64,000 nucleotides of DNA from JAVBLV01 sp031553195 (GCA_031553195.1 JAVBLV010000001.1:69111-133110), one strand, 5' to 3'. Counted from the first letter of the stretch, positions 17,920 through 27,599 are shown. Notes: generated by a model not told the origin, from the letters alone. Program-made: numbers and translations.

Positions 17920-19428
17920 CTATCGTCTTCCTCCGGAACTTCTACCTCCTCCGCTACTGCTTCCTCCGGAAGAACTGCCTCCTCTTGGAGCGCTGCTGGG
18001 AGTGGCCGGCGAAGGCGACCGGGAAGGAGAAACAGATGGCGTACTACTAGGCGCAGATGTTCTTGTCGGGGTATTATACCGGGGATTGTTATTTTCCGTC
18101 TGGCGATTGTTATCCGAGCGGGATGGCGTATTTGTTGCCGGCGAAGTATATCTGTTTTGCTCTCTACTTGGCGTCGAATAGCTTCCCCTCTCCCTATTCA
18201 TACTCGAACCCGAAGAATTGGTTGTAGGAATTGTTGTCCGTTCAGTTGCACGGGTTTGTTCCGAAGCAGGTTTTCTATATACTTCGCGAGAAGAAGAGGG
18301 TGAGGGAGTATTATTATAAGTTCTATCGCCTGCGCCTCTGTCTCTGTTCATTGTCGCCGCATTAGGATTTATATCTACCCCGCCCCTCCGTTGAAACGAA
18401 GGGCTATTAGAAGCCGGTTTATCATAAGTTCTTCCATTATTTACAGCTTCATTTCTGATTTGATTTGTATTTCTGTCGATCGAATTTGAATTGGCCGCTC
18501 TATTATAATCATTTCTCCCTGTAGGAGTCGTGACTCTCGAGTTATTCGTATTGCCGGCTCTCGCTTCATAACGCTCGCCGAAAGTCCTGCTATCCCTTGT
18601 AAGCGAGGAGGAAGCGTTTCTCGATGAAGGCGATCTCATGTATTCATTCGACCTGGTCGCATTGGAAGCCATACTGCTTCTAGCTCCTAAATTTCCGCCA
18701 GAACGAGATTCCGTTGCCGCGCCTCTGCTTCCGGCCGTCCGGGAACCATAGTAAACAGGTCTTCCATAATAGCAGGAATTCCAGTCATAGCTGTTATAGT
18801 AGCAGTTGGCGGCATAATAACCATTCCAATATCCATAGTTATATCCTGCCCAATAGGCTCCTCCCCCATACCACGGATAACCATAATATCCCCAACCCCA
18901 GCCCCAACCGGCATAATAGTAAGGGGAATAATAATACCATGAGGGATACCACCAACTATAACCCAAATATATGCTTACGCCCCAATAATTAGGGTCGTAG
19001 GTATACCAATATGCATTGGTATAATAATCATTATAATAACTCCATCCGCAGTTAGTACCGTAAAATCGTTTCAAACGCGCGGCATAAGCATAGTCATAAT
19101 AATCATCTTCGCTATAATTTGTATAGCTGCCATAATAATTATTTGTGACATAGGTATTTCCGTCATCGTCGGTTCGGAGGCTGGATTTCGCCGCCCCATC
19201 AGGTTCCGAACGTTCAATCGTTTCCCTGCTCTCGGTAGATTGTAGGTGGACGGAACTATCTACATATCTCTTGGGTTCTTGATAAGAAGATTTCTTCTCT
19301 TTCGAGGGAGAATAAAGCACGTCGTCATAATTTTCTCGTTGAGCAAATAGGAATATGCTGTTTATCAACAAAAAACAAACCATTAGCAGAGACCTGTAGT
19401 ATGCGTGTTTTAAGTTTAAAGTTTTCAT
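17920..19428 (-). CDS. Secreted Tyr/Trp/Gly-rich protein with Ser/Asn/Arg-rich tail
   Basis: 502 residues from ATG 19428. This start is preferred over 19452 because AGGAGG lies 7 nt upstream of it and is otherwise read as codons. A signal peptide (about 1-30) is followed by an acidic region. A core of about residues 115-215 is dominated by Tyr, Trp and Gly (YYYSPYYYAGWGWGWGYYG). A tail of about 270 residues of Ser, Asn, Arg, Thr and Pro ends in a Gly/Ser/Arg run. Such proteins recur next to proS in Bacteroidales; function is unknown. Composition suggests a surface or matrix-like, largely disordered protein. Confidence 0.7.
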   Translation of the reverse strand: MKTLNLKHAYYRSLLMVCFLLINSIFLFAQRENYDDVLYSPSKEKKSSYQEPKRYVDSSVHLQSTESRETIERSEPDGAAKSSLRTDDDGNTYVTNNYYGSYTNYSEDDYYDYAYAARLKRFYGTNCGWSYYNDYYTNAYWYTYDPNYWGVSIYLGYSWWYPSWYYYSPYYYAGWGWGWGYYGYPWYGGGAYWAGYNYGYWNGYYAANCYYNSYDWNSCYYGRPVYYGSRTAGSRGAATESRSGGNLGARSSMASNATRSNEYMRSPSSRNASSSLTRDSRTFGERYEARAGNTNNSRVTTPTGRNDYNRAANSNSIDRNTNQIRNEAVNNGRTYDKPASNSPSFQRRGGVDINPNAATMNRDRGAGDRTYNNTPSPSSSREVYRKPASEQTRATERTTIPTTNSSGSSMNRERGSYSTPSREQNRYTSPATNTPSRSDNNRQTENNNPRYNTPTRTSAPSSTPSVSPSRSPSPATPSSAPRGGSSSGGSSSGGGRSSGGRR

Positions 19429-19440
19429 ATAACCTCCTAC
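19429..19440 (-). promoter_or_regulatory. Shine-Dalgarno site deciding the start at 19428
   Basis: On the minus strand GTAGGAGGTTAT precedes ATG 19428. Strong SD sites are rare in this window, which makes this one notable. Confidence 0.6.
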
Positions 19441-19522
19441 GTTTCTATTCATTATTTCGTACCTTTGCAGTACATTTAGTTAGTGCAAATATACACTTTA
19501 TCAAAAATAGATAACGTACATA

Positions 19523-20998
19523 ATGGCAAAAAATTTTGTAACACGATCTGAAAATTATTCAGAATGGTATAACGAGCTTGTAATAAAAGCTGATTTGGCT
19601 GAAAATTCGGCAGTTAGAGGTTGTATGGTCATTAAGCCCTATGGATATGCAATATGGGAAAAGATGCAACAAACTTTAGACAAAATGTTTAAAGATACGG
19701 GGCATGTGAACGCTTATTTCCCATTATTTATTCCCAAATCATTTTTTGAAAAAGAAGCTGAACATGTGGAAGGTTTTGCCAAAGAATGCGCAGTGGTAAC
19801 CCATTCTCGTTTGCGGGCAAAACAAGGTATGCAAACCTTGGAAGTGGATCCCGATTCGAAACTGGAAGAAGAATTAATTGTAAGGCCTACTTCCGAAACT
19901 ATCATTTGGGATACTTATAAAAAATGGATTCAATCTTATCGGGATTTGCCTATTTTGTGTAATCAATGGGCGAACGTAGTTCGTTGGGAAATGAGAACCC
20001 GCATGTTTCTGCGGACGGCTGAATTTCTTTGGCAAGAGGGTCATACAGCGCATGCCACAGAAGAAGAAGCTGTAGAGGAAGCGCGTAAAATGCTTGAAGT
20101 ATATGCTACTTTTGCAGAAAAATGGTTAGCGATTCCGGTATTGAAAGGAAGGAAATCTGCCCAAGAACGTTTTGCAGGCGCGTTGGAGACTTTTTGCATC
20201 GAGGCTATGATGCAAGATGGAAAAGCGTTGCAGGCAGGCACCTCTCATTTTTTAGGGCAAAATTTTGCTAAAGCTTTTGACGTTAAATTTTTGAATAAGG
20301 AAAATAAATTGGAATATGTTTGGGCTACGTCATGGGGCGTTTCTACCCGTTTGATGGGCGCCTTAATTATGACGCATTCGGATGATAACGGGTTGGTATT
20401 GCCTCCAAAATTAGCGCCTATTCAAGTGGTTATTATTCCTATCTATAAAAATGAAGAACAACTGGCGCAAATTTCGGAAAAAGTTTCGGAATGGAAAAAA
20501 TCATTAGAGGATAAGGGAATTAGCGTAAAATATGACGACAGGGAATCTCATAAACCCGGATGGAAATTCAACGAATATGAATTCAAAGGGGTTCCTGTTC
20601 GAATTGCAATAGGCCCCCGCGATCTTGAGGAGGGAACCGTTGAGGTAAGCCGTCGCGACACGCTGGAAAAAGAAATTTTCCAACAAATCGACTTAGCTTC
20701 GAAAATTGAACACCTGTTAGAGAATATTCAACAAAATTTATATCAGAAAGCCTTAACCCTACGGGAAGAAAAGACTTATAAGGCTGATACATGGGAAGAG
20801 TTTAAAGATATAATAGAGAATAAACAAGGTTTTGCGTTAGCACATTGGGATGGTACCAGCGAAACCGAACAAAAGATCAAGGAAGAAACCAAGGCCACTA
20901 TACGTGTAATTACTTTTGACGGCGTAGAGGAAAGCGGAACTTGCATATATTCCGGAAGGCCCTCTGGCAGACGGGTAGTTTTTGCAAAAGCTTATTAA
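19523..20998 (+). CDS. proS: Prolyl-tRNA synthetase, archaeal/eukaryotic type
   Basis: Class II aminoacyl-tRNA synthetase of 491 residues that charges tRNA-Pro. The short form, without the bacterial editing insertion, is recognised by YSEWYNELVIKADLAE at the start, motif 2 around RWEMRTRMFLRTAEFLWQEGHTAH, and the C-terminal end GRRVVFAKAY. The anticodon domain covers about residues 285-390. It is divergent from the Tyr/Trp-rich gene across 94 nt, where a TACCTTTG box at 19460-19467 may be its -7 element. Confidence 0.96.
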   Translation: MAKNFVTRSENYSEWYNELVIKADLAENSAVRGCMVIKPYGYAIWEKMQQTLDKMFKDTGHVNAYFPLFIPKSFFEKEAEHVEGFAKECAVVTHSRLRAKQGMQTLEVDPDSKLEEELIVRPTSETIIWDTYKKWIQSYRDLPILCNQWANVVRWEMRTRMFLRTAEFLWQEGHTAHATEEEAVEEARKMLEVYATFAEKWLAIPVLKGRKSAQERFAGALETFCIEAMMQDGKALQAGTSHFLGQNFAKAFDVKFLNKENKLEYVWATSWGVSTRLMGALIMTHSDDNGLVLPPKLAPIQVVIIPIYKNEEQLAQISEKVSEWKKSLEDKGISVKYDDRESHKPGWKFNEYEFKGVPVRIAIGPRDLEEGTVEVSRRDTLEKEIFQQIDLASKIEHLLENIQQNLYQKALTLREEKTYKADTWEEFKDIIENKQGFALAHWDGTSETEQKIKEETKATIRVITFDGVEESGTCIYSGRPSGRRVVFAKAY

Positions 20999-21156
20999 CT
21001 TCGAAGATTGCTAATCGTTATAAGCATAAGTAAAATAAATTTCTGAAATAGAAGTAATATCGATAAACGGATTAAAAAAACTTTTATAAGCAAATTGGAT
21101 ATTAACAAGGAAAGTTATGTTTTACGTTTATGCGAAAATAAAAACCTAAAAATATT

Positions 21157-22246
21157 ATGATCCCCAGCGAAATAATGAAAGACCTCGAAAAAAGGGTCGA
21201 GGACTTGAGGAGGTTCCTTTGACATTGATGAAAAAATCAAACAAATAAAGGAAGAAGAAAAACAAACCCAGGAAGCGGATTTTTGGGAAGATCCTAAAGC
21301 AGCTAAGCTGTTGTTGTTGAAAATAAAAGAAAAAAAGATTTGGACAGACGCTTTTGCAGAAGTGCGCGAAAGTTTGGAAGACAGTAAAGTATTATACGAG
21401 TTTTTCGAACAAGGGGAAGCCGCCGAAGAAGAACTAAACAAACAATTGCAAGTTTCTTTGAACCTATTGGAAGCATTGGAATTTAAAAATATGCTTGGCA
21501 ATGAAGAAGATCGTTTAGGCGCAATCATTACAATTAACTCCGGAGCAGGAGGAACCGAAAGTCAGGATTGGGCGGAAATGTTGATGCGAATGTATATTCG
21601 CTGGGCGGAAAGAAACAAGTTCAAAATAACCGAATTAGATATGCATGAGGGCGATTCGGCAGGAATCAAATCTGTTACTTTGGAAATAGACGGAGAATTT
21701 GCTTACGGATATTTAAAAGGGGAAAATGGCGTGCATAGGTTGGTGCGGCTTTCGCCTTTCGATGCAGCCAATAAACGTCATACTTCTTTCGCTTCGGTAT
21801 ATGCATATCCGATTATTGATGAAAACATAGAAATTGAGTTAAATCCGGCCGATATTACCTGGGATACGTTTCGTTCCGGCGGTCCCGGCGGACAAAACGT
21901 AAATAAAGTTGAAACGGCAGTTCGCTTAAAACATGAACCCAGCGGAATCATTATCGAATGTCAACAAACCCGTTCCCAATTACAAAACAGAGAAAAAGCT
22001 CTACAAATGTTGAAATCTCAATTATATGAGATCGAACTTCGTAAAAAGAGGGAAAAAATTGCCGAAATAGAAGGAAGCAAAAAGAAAATTGAGTGGGGTT
22101 CGCAAATTCGTAACTACGTCATGCATCCTTATAAAATGGTAAAAGATTTACGCACAGGCGTTGAAACATCTAATGTTCAAGCGGTAATGGATGGAGATCT
22201 GGAGGCTTTTATAAAGGCTTATTTGATGGAGTTTGCAAACGAGTAA
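21157..22246 (+). CDS. prfB: Peptide chain release factor 2, programmed +1 frameshift
   Basis: Class I release factor for UGA and UAA. The first frame runs 21157-21219 (MIPSEIMKDLEKRVEDLRRF plus Leu) and meets in-frame TGA at 21220. A +1 shift at CTT TGA C continues at GAC 21221 to the stop at 22246, giving 362 residues, the family length. The SPF anticodon tripeptide is at about 199-201 and the GGQ peptidyl-transferase motif at about 244-246 (RSGGPGGQNVNK). An automatic start at 21311 would lose the N-terminal domain. A join 21157..21219, 21221..22246 describes the gene. Confidence 0.95.
21208..21223 (+). promoter_or_regulatory. prfB frameshift site
   Basis: AGGAGG (21208-21213), three bases, then CTT TGA C (21217-21223). 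This has the same arrangement as the classical autoregulatory site: internal SD, slippery CUU and UGA in a poor context. Low RF2 favours the shift and restores RF2. Confidence 0.9.
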
Positions 22247-22363
22247 GCAAATCAAATTTTCATTACGCATAAAACATAAAATTCGAATACAGATAATTCC
22301 ATGATTTTTTAACATATTATAAATCAATTATAAAATAGATTTTAATCATAAATTTTTTGTCGA

Positions 22364-23962
22364 ATGTTGAAAAAGATTCCCCATACATTTACGATTGTCT
22401 TTTTTCTGGTATTATTTGCAGCCGTACTCACATGGATTATTCCCAGCGGAGAATACTCGCGCGAGCAAAAGGAGATCAACGGAAGCGTAAAAACGATTGT
22501 GGTTAATAATTCTTACCACAAAGTAGAAAAACAACCTCAAACATGGCAGATTTTTTCAGCCTTTTTTAAGGGTTTCGTAGATAAGGCCAATATTATTGTT
22601 TTTATTCTTATGGTCGGCGGCGCTTTCTGGATTTTAAACGGCACTAAGGCTATTGATGTGGGAATTATGGCCTTTTTACGCAAAATACAAAAACTGCAAC
22701 ACAAAAGATTCTTCAAACATTTGGGCGTTAACAATATTATCATGACGCTCATTATGATTATCTTTAGCTTATTTGGCGCTATTTTCGGAATGAGCGAAGA
22801 AACCATTGCTTTTGTTATTATTTTTGTTCCTTTGGCTATTTCTATGGGATATGATTCTATTACCGGACTATGTCTTTGTTATGTGGCGGCGCATGTCGGG
22901 TTTGCCGGCGCCATTTTGAATCCGTTTACGATTGGAATTGCCCAGGGGATTGCCGACCTACCGCTCTTTTCCGGATTAGGCTACCGGGTATTTTGCTGGA
23001 TTGTTTTGACAACCATTACCATTACATTTGTATTATTATATGCCGCGCGAATAAAAAAGAATCCGCAAAAATCGTGGGTCTATGCGTTAGATAATTATTG
23101 GAGGAATCGGGCTCAGGCCAGCGAACAGGAAACAGTTGCATATCACACACCCCTTGCAGCATGGATAATATGGATTTTGCTTTCAGGAATAATGTTGGCA
23201 TGTTCATTCATGTATCCTTGCACGGCAATAGAATTAGGCGAAAGCAAATATGCTATTTATGCCGTGCCTGTTTTATCTGCTTTGTTCCTGATCAGCGGCT
23301 TTTTCGCATTACGTAAATCGGTGCATTTCTTTATTTTGGATATTCTTATTTTTACCATCCTCTTTCTGATTATCGGCGTTTTGGGATATCAATGGTATGT
23401 GGAAGAAATCGCATCTTTGTTTTTTGCCATGGGGATCTTTTCCGGATTGGCTTATCAAACTCATTTCGACAAATTGATGAAACAATTTTTGGAAGGAGCC
23501 AAAGATATTATGAACGCCGCTTTAGTGGTCGGTTTGGCCAGCGGAATTATTTTCATTTTACAAGATGGAAAAGTTTTGGATACCATCTTATACGGATTAT
23601 CAAAGTCGTTGGCTAATTTAGGAGAAGTTGCCTCTACCGGCGTTATGTACGTTTTTCAAACAGGTTTGAATCTCATTATGCCGTCAGGGTCTGCCAAAGC
23701 TGCCCTGACCATGCCGTTAATGTCTCAATTCTCCGACTTAATCGACGTTTCGCGCCAAACAACGGTTTTAGCATTCCAATTTGGCGATGGCTTTACCAAT
23801 ATGATAACGCCAACCTCGGGAGTTTTGCTCGGATGTTTGGGTGTTGCCCGTATTCCTTATACTATTTGGTTTCGGTGGATTTATAAATCTATCCTGATTC
23901 TCATTCTGATCGGTTTCTTATTAATTTTACCGACGCTGTATTTGCATTTAACAGGGTTCTAG
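22364..23962 (+). CDS. YfcC-family membrane transporter
   Basis: 532-residue inner-membrane carrier of the C4-dicarboxylate/arginine-ornithine antiporter group (YfcC/ArcD-like). About twelve to fourteen hydrophobic segments; the start PHTFTIVFFLVLFAAVLTWIIPSGEY is characteristic. Conserved loops are GMSEETIAF and NLIMPSGSAKAALTMPLM, with QFGDGFTNMITPTSG near the end. Substrate is probably an amino acid or dicarboxylate; sequence alone does not decide. The stop TAG takes its last base from the first base of the adjoining MITE, so the C-terminus may have been altered by the insertion. Confidence 0.85.
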   Translation: MLKKIPHTFTIVFFLVLFAAVLTWIIPSGEYSREQKEINGSVKTIVVNNSYHKVEKQPQTWQIFSAFFKGFVDKANIIVFILMVGGAFWILNGTKAIDVGIMAFLRKIQKLQHKRFFKHLGVNNIIMTLIMIIFSLFGAIFGMSEETIAFVIIFVPLAISMGYDSITGLCLCYVAAHVGFAGAILNPFTIGIAQGIADLPLFSGLGYRVFCWIVLTTITITFVLLYAARIKKNPQKSWVYALDNYWRNRAQASEQETVAYHTPLAAWIIWILLSGIMLACSFMYPCTAIELGESKYAIYAVPVLSALFLISGFFALRKSVHFFILDILIFTILFLIIGVLGYQWYVEEIASLFFAMGIFSGLAYQTHFDKLMKQFLEGAKDIMNAALVVGLASGIIFILQDGKVLDTILYGLSKSLANLGEVASTGVMYVFQTGLNLIMPSGSAKAALTMPLMSQFSDLIDVSRQTTVLAFQFGDGFTNMITPTSGVLLGCLGVARIPYTIWFRWIYKSILILILIGFLLILPTLYLHLTGF

Positions 23963-24110
23963 CAGGGTTTCAAATTTTTGTGGGAAAGGTTTTGAGAGAT
24001 AAAAATAGCGCATTTGCAGGCGGAATTTTTCAAGAATAGCAGCGCTTATTTGGGAAAAGTTCCAACAAAAAAGAGCATTTTTAGGCTCAAAATACTTTTT
24101 AAACACCTTC
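23962..24110 (-). mobile_element. MITE copy C, internally shortened
   Basis: 149 bp in reverse orientation. Ends gcagggtttcaaa and tttaaacaccttc are diverged inverted repeats. About ten bases just inside the right end are missing. The core caagaatagcagcgcttatt is retained. TAA follows on the right, but the left flank is CTA, so the duplication is not intact. It begins on the last base of the YfcC stop codon. Confidence 0.75.
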
Positions 24111-24185
24111 TAAAATATAGCGTCTCAAAATGAATCAAATTATGTGTAACTTTGAAAGTGTTAAACTATAAATCTGGCTATAACA

Positions 24186-24677
24186 ATGAAGAAACTACGT
24201 ATTTCTATTATGCTTTTCATTATTTTATTGATGGGAGCTTGCAGTTCAAAAACAGTTTTTGACGAACGTTTTCAGTTCACGGATTATAAATGGAATCATT
24301 TTAAACCAATTGTTTTTACGGTAAACATAACGGATATAAACATCTGTTATGATTTATTATTAACCCTACGTTATATTCCTCAGATACCTTACGAAAAATT
24401 TCCTGTATTAATTCAAATTAAAGACCCGTCGGGAGGAGAACGCACTTTTACGCATACTTTTAAAATTAAAGACCCTGATGGAAATTTAATAGGGGAAGGA
24501 TTGGGCGATTTGTGGGATTTGGAAGATAAAGCTAAGGAGTATTTCTTTTTTAACGAAACAGGGAAATATGAATTTAAAATTAGCCAGTACACGCAATATT
24601 ATGATGCCGTGTGTATAATGGATCTGGGTTTGAAGATTAACAAATCGAAGATCGATTATAACATTGAAAGCGAATAA
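24186..24677 (+). CDS. gldH: Gliding motility lipoprotein GldH
   Basis: 163-residue lipoprotein. The signal ends in a lipobox (LMGAC, Cys near residue 19) followed by SSKTVFDERFQFTDYKW. The single beta-sandwich domain holds KIKDPDGNLIGEGLGDLWD, the usual GldH pattern, and YEFKISQYTQYYDAV. GldH is needed for gliding and type IX secretion in Flavobacterium and is kept in many non-gliding Bacteroidales. A TAACTTTG box at 24147-24154 may be its -7 element. The MITE C end is 75 nt upstream. Confidence 0.82.
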   Translation: MKKLRISIMLFIILLMGACSSKTVFDERFQFTDYKWNHFKPIVFTVNITDINICYDLLLTLRYIPQIPYEKFPVLIQIKDPSGGERTFTHTFKIKDPDGNLIGEGLGDLWDLEDKAKEYFFFNETGKYEFKISQYTQYYDAVCIMDLGLKINKSKIDYNIESE

Positions 24678-24801
24678 TTTTGATAGATATAAATCTGTGT
24701 TTTAAAAAGATTAAAAACAAAAGGAAGTTTTTATATTTTGAACAAAATATATGATTAGTTGTTTCCTTTAACGATACCTTAAAACTTTAAATGTTATAAT
24801 T

Positions 24802-25473
24802 ATGAAAAAGCTTCATTTAGTAATCTCAGCATGTTGCATTGCCTTATTACCGTTCTCCTCCTGTAATAGAAACGCTTCGGAAAATAAAACACAAGCTTCC
24901 GATTCTCAGGAATTAGCAGAAAGCGGAATTTCGTCAAAACATTTAGCCGTAGATATTCTAGAGTCTAAAATCTATTGGAAGGGCTCCATGCCTCTGAATA
25001 GTCATCACGGAACGTTGGGTCTTAAAGAAGGGAATCTTTACATTAATGGAACTCAACTGGAATCGGGAAATTTCATAATAGATATGAACACTATTTTTTG
25101 TGAAGATTTGAAAGATCCTAAAATGAGCGAAAAATTAATCGGTCATTTGCAGAGTCCTGACTTTTTTGATGTAGGAAAATATCCCGAAGGACGATTTGCA
25201 ATAACAAAAGTAGAGGATTTTGCTACGGATTCCACGACTCATCGCATAAACGGTAATTTATATTTAAAAGGAGTGGAGAAAAATATATCTTTCACAGCTA
25301 AGATTACCAAAGAAGGCGAAATCTATAAAGCTGTCGCAGGTCCTTTTACTATTGACCGCACCCAATGGGGAGTAAATTATAAATCAAAGAATATTTTTAA
25401 AGATTTACAAGATTCGTTTATTAAAGACGAAATTGAAATACGTTTGCTTATCTTGGCTAAAGAAGCAAAATAG
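24802..25473 (+). CDS. YceI-family lipocalin-like lipoprotein
   Basis: 223 residues with a signal ending in a lipobox (PFSSC near residue 21). A YceI domain covers about 50-220: LESKIYWKGSMPLNSHHGTLGLKEGNLYI, then HLQSPDFFDVGKYPEGRFAI and GPFTIDRTQWGVNYKSKN. The fold binds isoprenoid or amphiphilic molecules in characterised members. It is followed by a terminator shared with the convergent M50 gene. Ligand unknown. Confidence 0.88.
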   Translation: MKKLHLVISACCIALLPFSSCNRNASENKTQASDSQELAESGISSKHLAVDILESKIYWKGSMPLNSHHGTLGLKEGNLYINGTQLESGNFIIDMNTIFCEDLKDPKMSEKLIGHLQSPDFFDVGKYPEGRFAITKVEDFATDSTTHRINGNLYLKGVEKNISFTAKITKEGEIYKAVAGPFTIDRTQWGVNYKSKNIFKDLQDSFIKDEIEIRLLILAKEAK

Positions 25474-25481
25474 AATCCTTG

Positions 25482-25522
25482 TTTTTCCCTCTTTTTTGAA
25501 TTATTTAAAAGAGAGGGAAAAA
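25482..25522. terminator. Bidirectional terminator between yceI and the M50 gene
   Basis: Inverted arms gtttttccctctttt and the complementary aaaagagagggaaaaac lie around a short AT loop. The right arm codes for the last residues of the M50 protein. Confidence 0.75.
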
Positions 25523-26188
25523 CCGGATAACGACAAGATAGGCGAAATAACCGGCAAACCCATTAAAAGCTAAAGCCCAAACAAAAGCGGGAATATAAGT
25601 TGTAGCGGCCAAATTAGCGGCGTCTCCACTTTGCTTTGGTTCTTGTCCGGCTATTTTTAATAACACCAACGAAGAGTATATATTCTCAAAAAAAATTGCA
25701 AAGGCGAAAAACAAAGTTAATAACCGGTTAACCCAAGAGATAGAATAATAGATCAGAACAATATTTAATGCCATAAATAAGGCCAGCCAAACGATCCCGA
25801 ATGTATTTCTTACCCAGAAAATAAGGTTGATAGCCGCTAAAGCAATGAATCCCCAAAGCACATAATGATATTTGTGTATACTTGCCAGATAAAAAATGAC
25901 ATAAGTAACCAAAGTGCAGGAGGAATATCCTGCAAGGCTGGTCAGCAACTTGCTTATCCAATATTTAGACGTTGTCAGGGCTTGTCCCGAAGTATTCCTA
26001 TTCAATTTAATATTACAAACCGTTCCGCTCGTAACAAGCGCGACAATGGCGTGTCCGCTTTCGTGAATAAATGTGTTTAGTAAACGAAAAACAATACCGA
26101 TTTTAGGGAGAAATAAAAAAAGTAAGGCAGCGACTAAAACAGCGTAGAAAAGAACTGTTTGATTTGACAAAAAAGAATTCATATTCAA
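25505..26188 (-). CDS. M50-type membrane metallopeptidase
   Basis: 227-residue integral membrane protein with the zinc motif HESGH at about residues 42-46 (LLNTFIHESGHAIVALVTSG), inside a membrane segment as in the M50B-like branch of site-2 proteases. Five to six hydrophobic segments are seen. The C-terminal TYIPAFVWALAFNGFAGYFAYLVV may supply further metal or membrane contacts. It overlaps aroE by 4 nt and is likely coupled to it. Substrate unknown. Confidence 0.78.
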   Translation of the reverse strand: MNMNSFLSNQTVLFYAVLVAALLFLFLPKIGIVFRLLNTFIHESGHAIVALVTSGTVCNIKLNRNTSGQALTTSKYWISKLLTSLAGYSSCTLVTYVIFYLASIHKYHYVLWGFIALAAINLIFWVRNTFGIVWLALFMALNIVLIYYSISWVNRLLTLFFAFAIFFENIYSSLVLLKIAGQEPKQSGDAANLAATTYIPAFVWALAFNGFAGYFAYLVVIRFFPLF

Positions 26189-26937
26189 TCATTATTCCAA
26201 ATATGCCAAGCTCTTTCAGCTTGCAGATGTAGCATCTCCAGTCCATTCTTTATTTCGGCTTCATATTTTTCTCCCTCCTGTAAAAATTTTGTCTTTTCAG
26301 GATTATAAATCAAATCATACAATAGATGATTCGTTGTGAGATATCTAAACGGGAATGGCAACATTTCATTATTATAAGGGAACATTCCGACAGGAGTTGT
26401 GTTAATAATCAGTGTATTTGTTTTTATCATCCCTTCTGATAAATCATTATAAGAAAGGCAACTTCCAATTACTTTGTTTCGACTTACAAATTGGAAAGAA
26501 ATTTTTAATTCCTTTAAAACGAAGGCAACAGCTTGAGCCGCTCCCCCGGTTCCTAAAATTAACGCTTCGGTATGCCAGGGTTTCAATAAAGGAAGCAACG
26601 ACGCCTTGAAGCCATATACGTCTGTATTATATCCTATTGTTTCTTGTCTCTTTCCAGATCTATTTATTTTAACTACATTTACAGCGCCAACAGCATCTGC
26701 CACAGGATCAATTTCATCTAGAAAGAACATAATACTTTTCTTATATGGAATGGTTACATTAAAACCATGTAAATTAGAATATTTTTCAAGAAATTCGGGG
26801 ATAAGGCTTATTCCTGCTAATGGAAAAAATTTATATTCACATTTTGTGATTCCTTCTTGCTCAAATTTTTGTTTGAAATAAACAGGCGAAAAAGAGTGTC
26901 CTAACTCTACGCCTATAATTCCATATAGCTTATCCAT
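26185..26937 (-). CDS. aroE: Shikimate dehydrogenase
   Basis: NADPH-dependent reduction of 3-dehydroshikimate in aromatic amino acid synthesis. The substrate site GVELGHSFSPVYFKQKF, catalytic Lys in FNVTIPYKKSIM and Asp in GYNTDVYGF are visible, with the nucleotide loop ILGTGGAAQAVAF. The 250-residue length is standard for the short Bacteroidota form. It lies directly after dedA with no gap and overlaps the M50 gene by 4 nt. Confidence 0.95.
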   Translation of the reverse strand: MDKLYGIIGVELGHSFSPVYFKQKFEQEGITKCEYKFFPLAGISLIPEFLEKYSNLHGFNVTIPYKKSIMFFLDEIDPVADAVGAVNVVKINRSGKRQETIGYNTDVYGFKASLLPLLKPWHTEALILGTGGAAQAVAFVLKELKISFQFVSRNKVIGSCLSYNDLSEGMIKTNTLIINTTPVGMFPYNNEMLPFPFRYLTTNHLLYDLIYNPEKTKFLQEGEKYEAEIKNGLEMLHLQAERAWHIWNND

Positions 26938-27588
26938 TTATTTCTTCCTTTTTCTTTTCTTTTTTAATCCATTATAAATTAAAAATAGAATAAATAGTAT
27001 CCCCAGAACAAGCATTCCCATTGAAAGTTCAAAGAAATACTTATCGAATAAATCAATTCCTTGAACCAATACAAAATATCCTAGCAATACTAAAATAATA
27101 TTCCAAAGACCGCCCCCAAGAAAAGTATACAAACTAAAGTATCCCAAATTCATTCTTGCTAAACCGGCAGGAATTGAAATCAACTGACGGATAACCGGTA
27201 TCAATCGTCCGATAAATGTCGAAGCCTTTCCGTGTTTTACAAAATAATTTTCGGCTTTTTCAATTTTAGACGCATTAATCAGGCACGCATGGGCTAACCG
27301 CGTATCTGCTAATTTATAGATGACCGGACGTCCGAGATACATAGAAAGGAAATAATTAAAATAAGCGCCGATCATGCATCCTACTGTTGCCGATAGAAAT
27401 ATTATAAAAACATTGATATTCGTCGTTTTTGCTGCAAGCATAGCTGCCGGTGGGACAATAATTTCGGAAGGAAATGGAATGAACGAACTTTCAATAGCCA
27501 TTAATCCCATAACGACCAAGTAAATGTAGACAGGCGGAATGCTTCCAAAATATTCAATCATCGATTGGATTGACGTAAATGCCTCCAT
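26938..27588 (-). CDS. DedA-family membrane protein
   Basis: 216-residue inner-membrane protein of the DedA/SNARE-associated group, which includes undecaprenyl phosphate and phospholipid flippases. Segments include MGLMAIESSFIPFPSEIIVPPAAMLA with the conserved ESS..P..PSE pattern, and FIGRLIPVIRQLISIPAGLARMNLGYF with the G..R..P..R motif. The C-terminus is strongly basic (KKRKRKK). It is 11 nt past the TPR gene and contiguous with aroE, so TPR-dedA-aroE-M50 is one unit. Confidence 0.9.
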   Translation of the reverse strand: MEAFTSIQSMIEYFGSIPPVYIYLVVMGLMAIESSFIPFPSEIIVPPAAMLAAKTTNINVFIIFLSATVGCMIGAYFNYFLSMYLGRPVIYKLADTRLAHACLINASKIEKAENYFVKHGKASTFIGRLIPVIRQLISIPAGLARMNLGYFSLYTFLGGGLWNIILVLLGYFVLVQGIDLFDKYFFELSMGMLVLGILFILFLIYNGLKKKRKRKK

Positions 27589-27599
27589 TATAAGTTATT

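Noticed and set aside
21311..22246. prfB as a 311-residue protein starting at TTG 21311
   Set aside because: Lacks the N-terminal domain; the frameshift reading restores full length.
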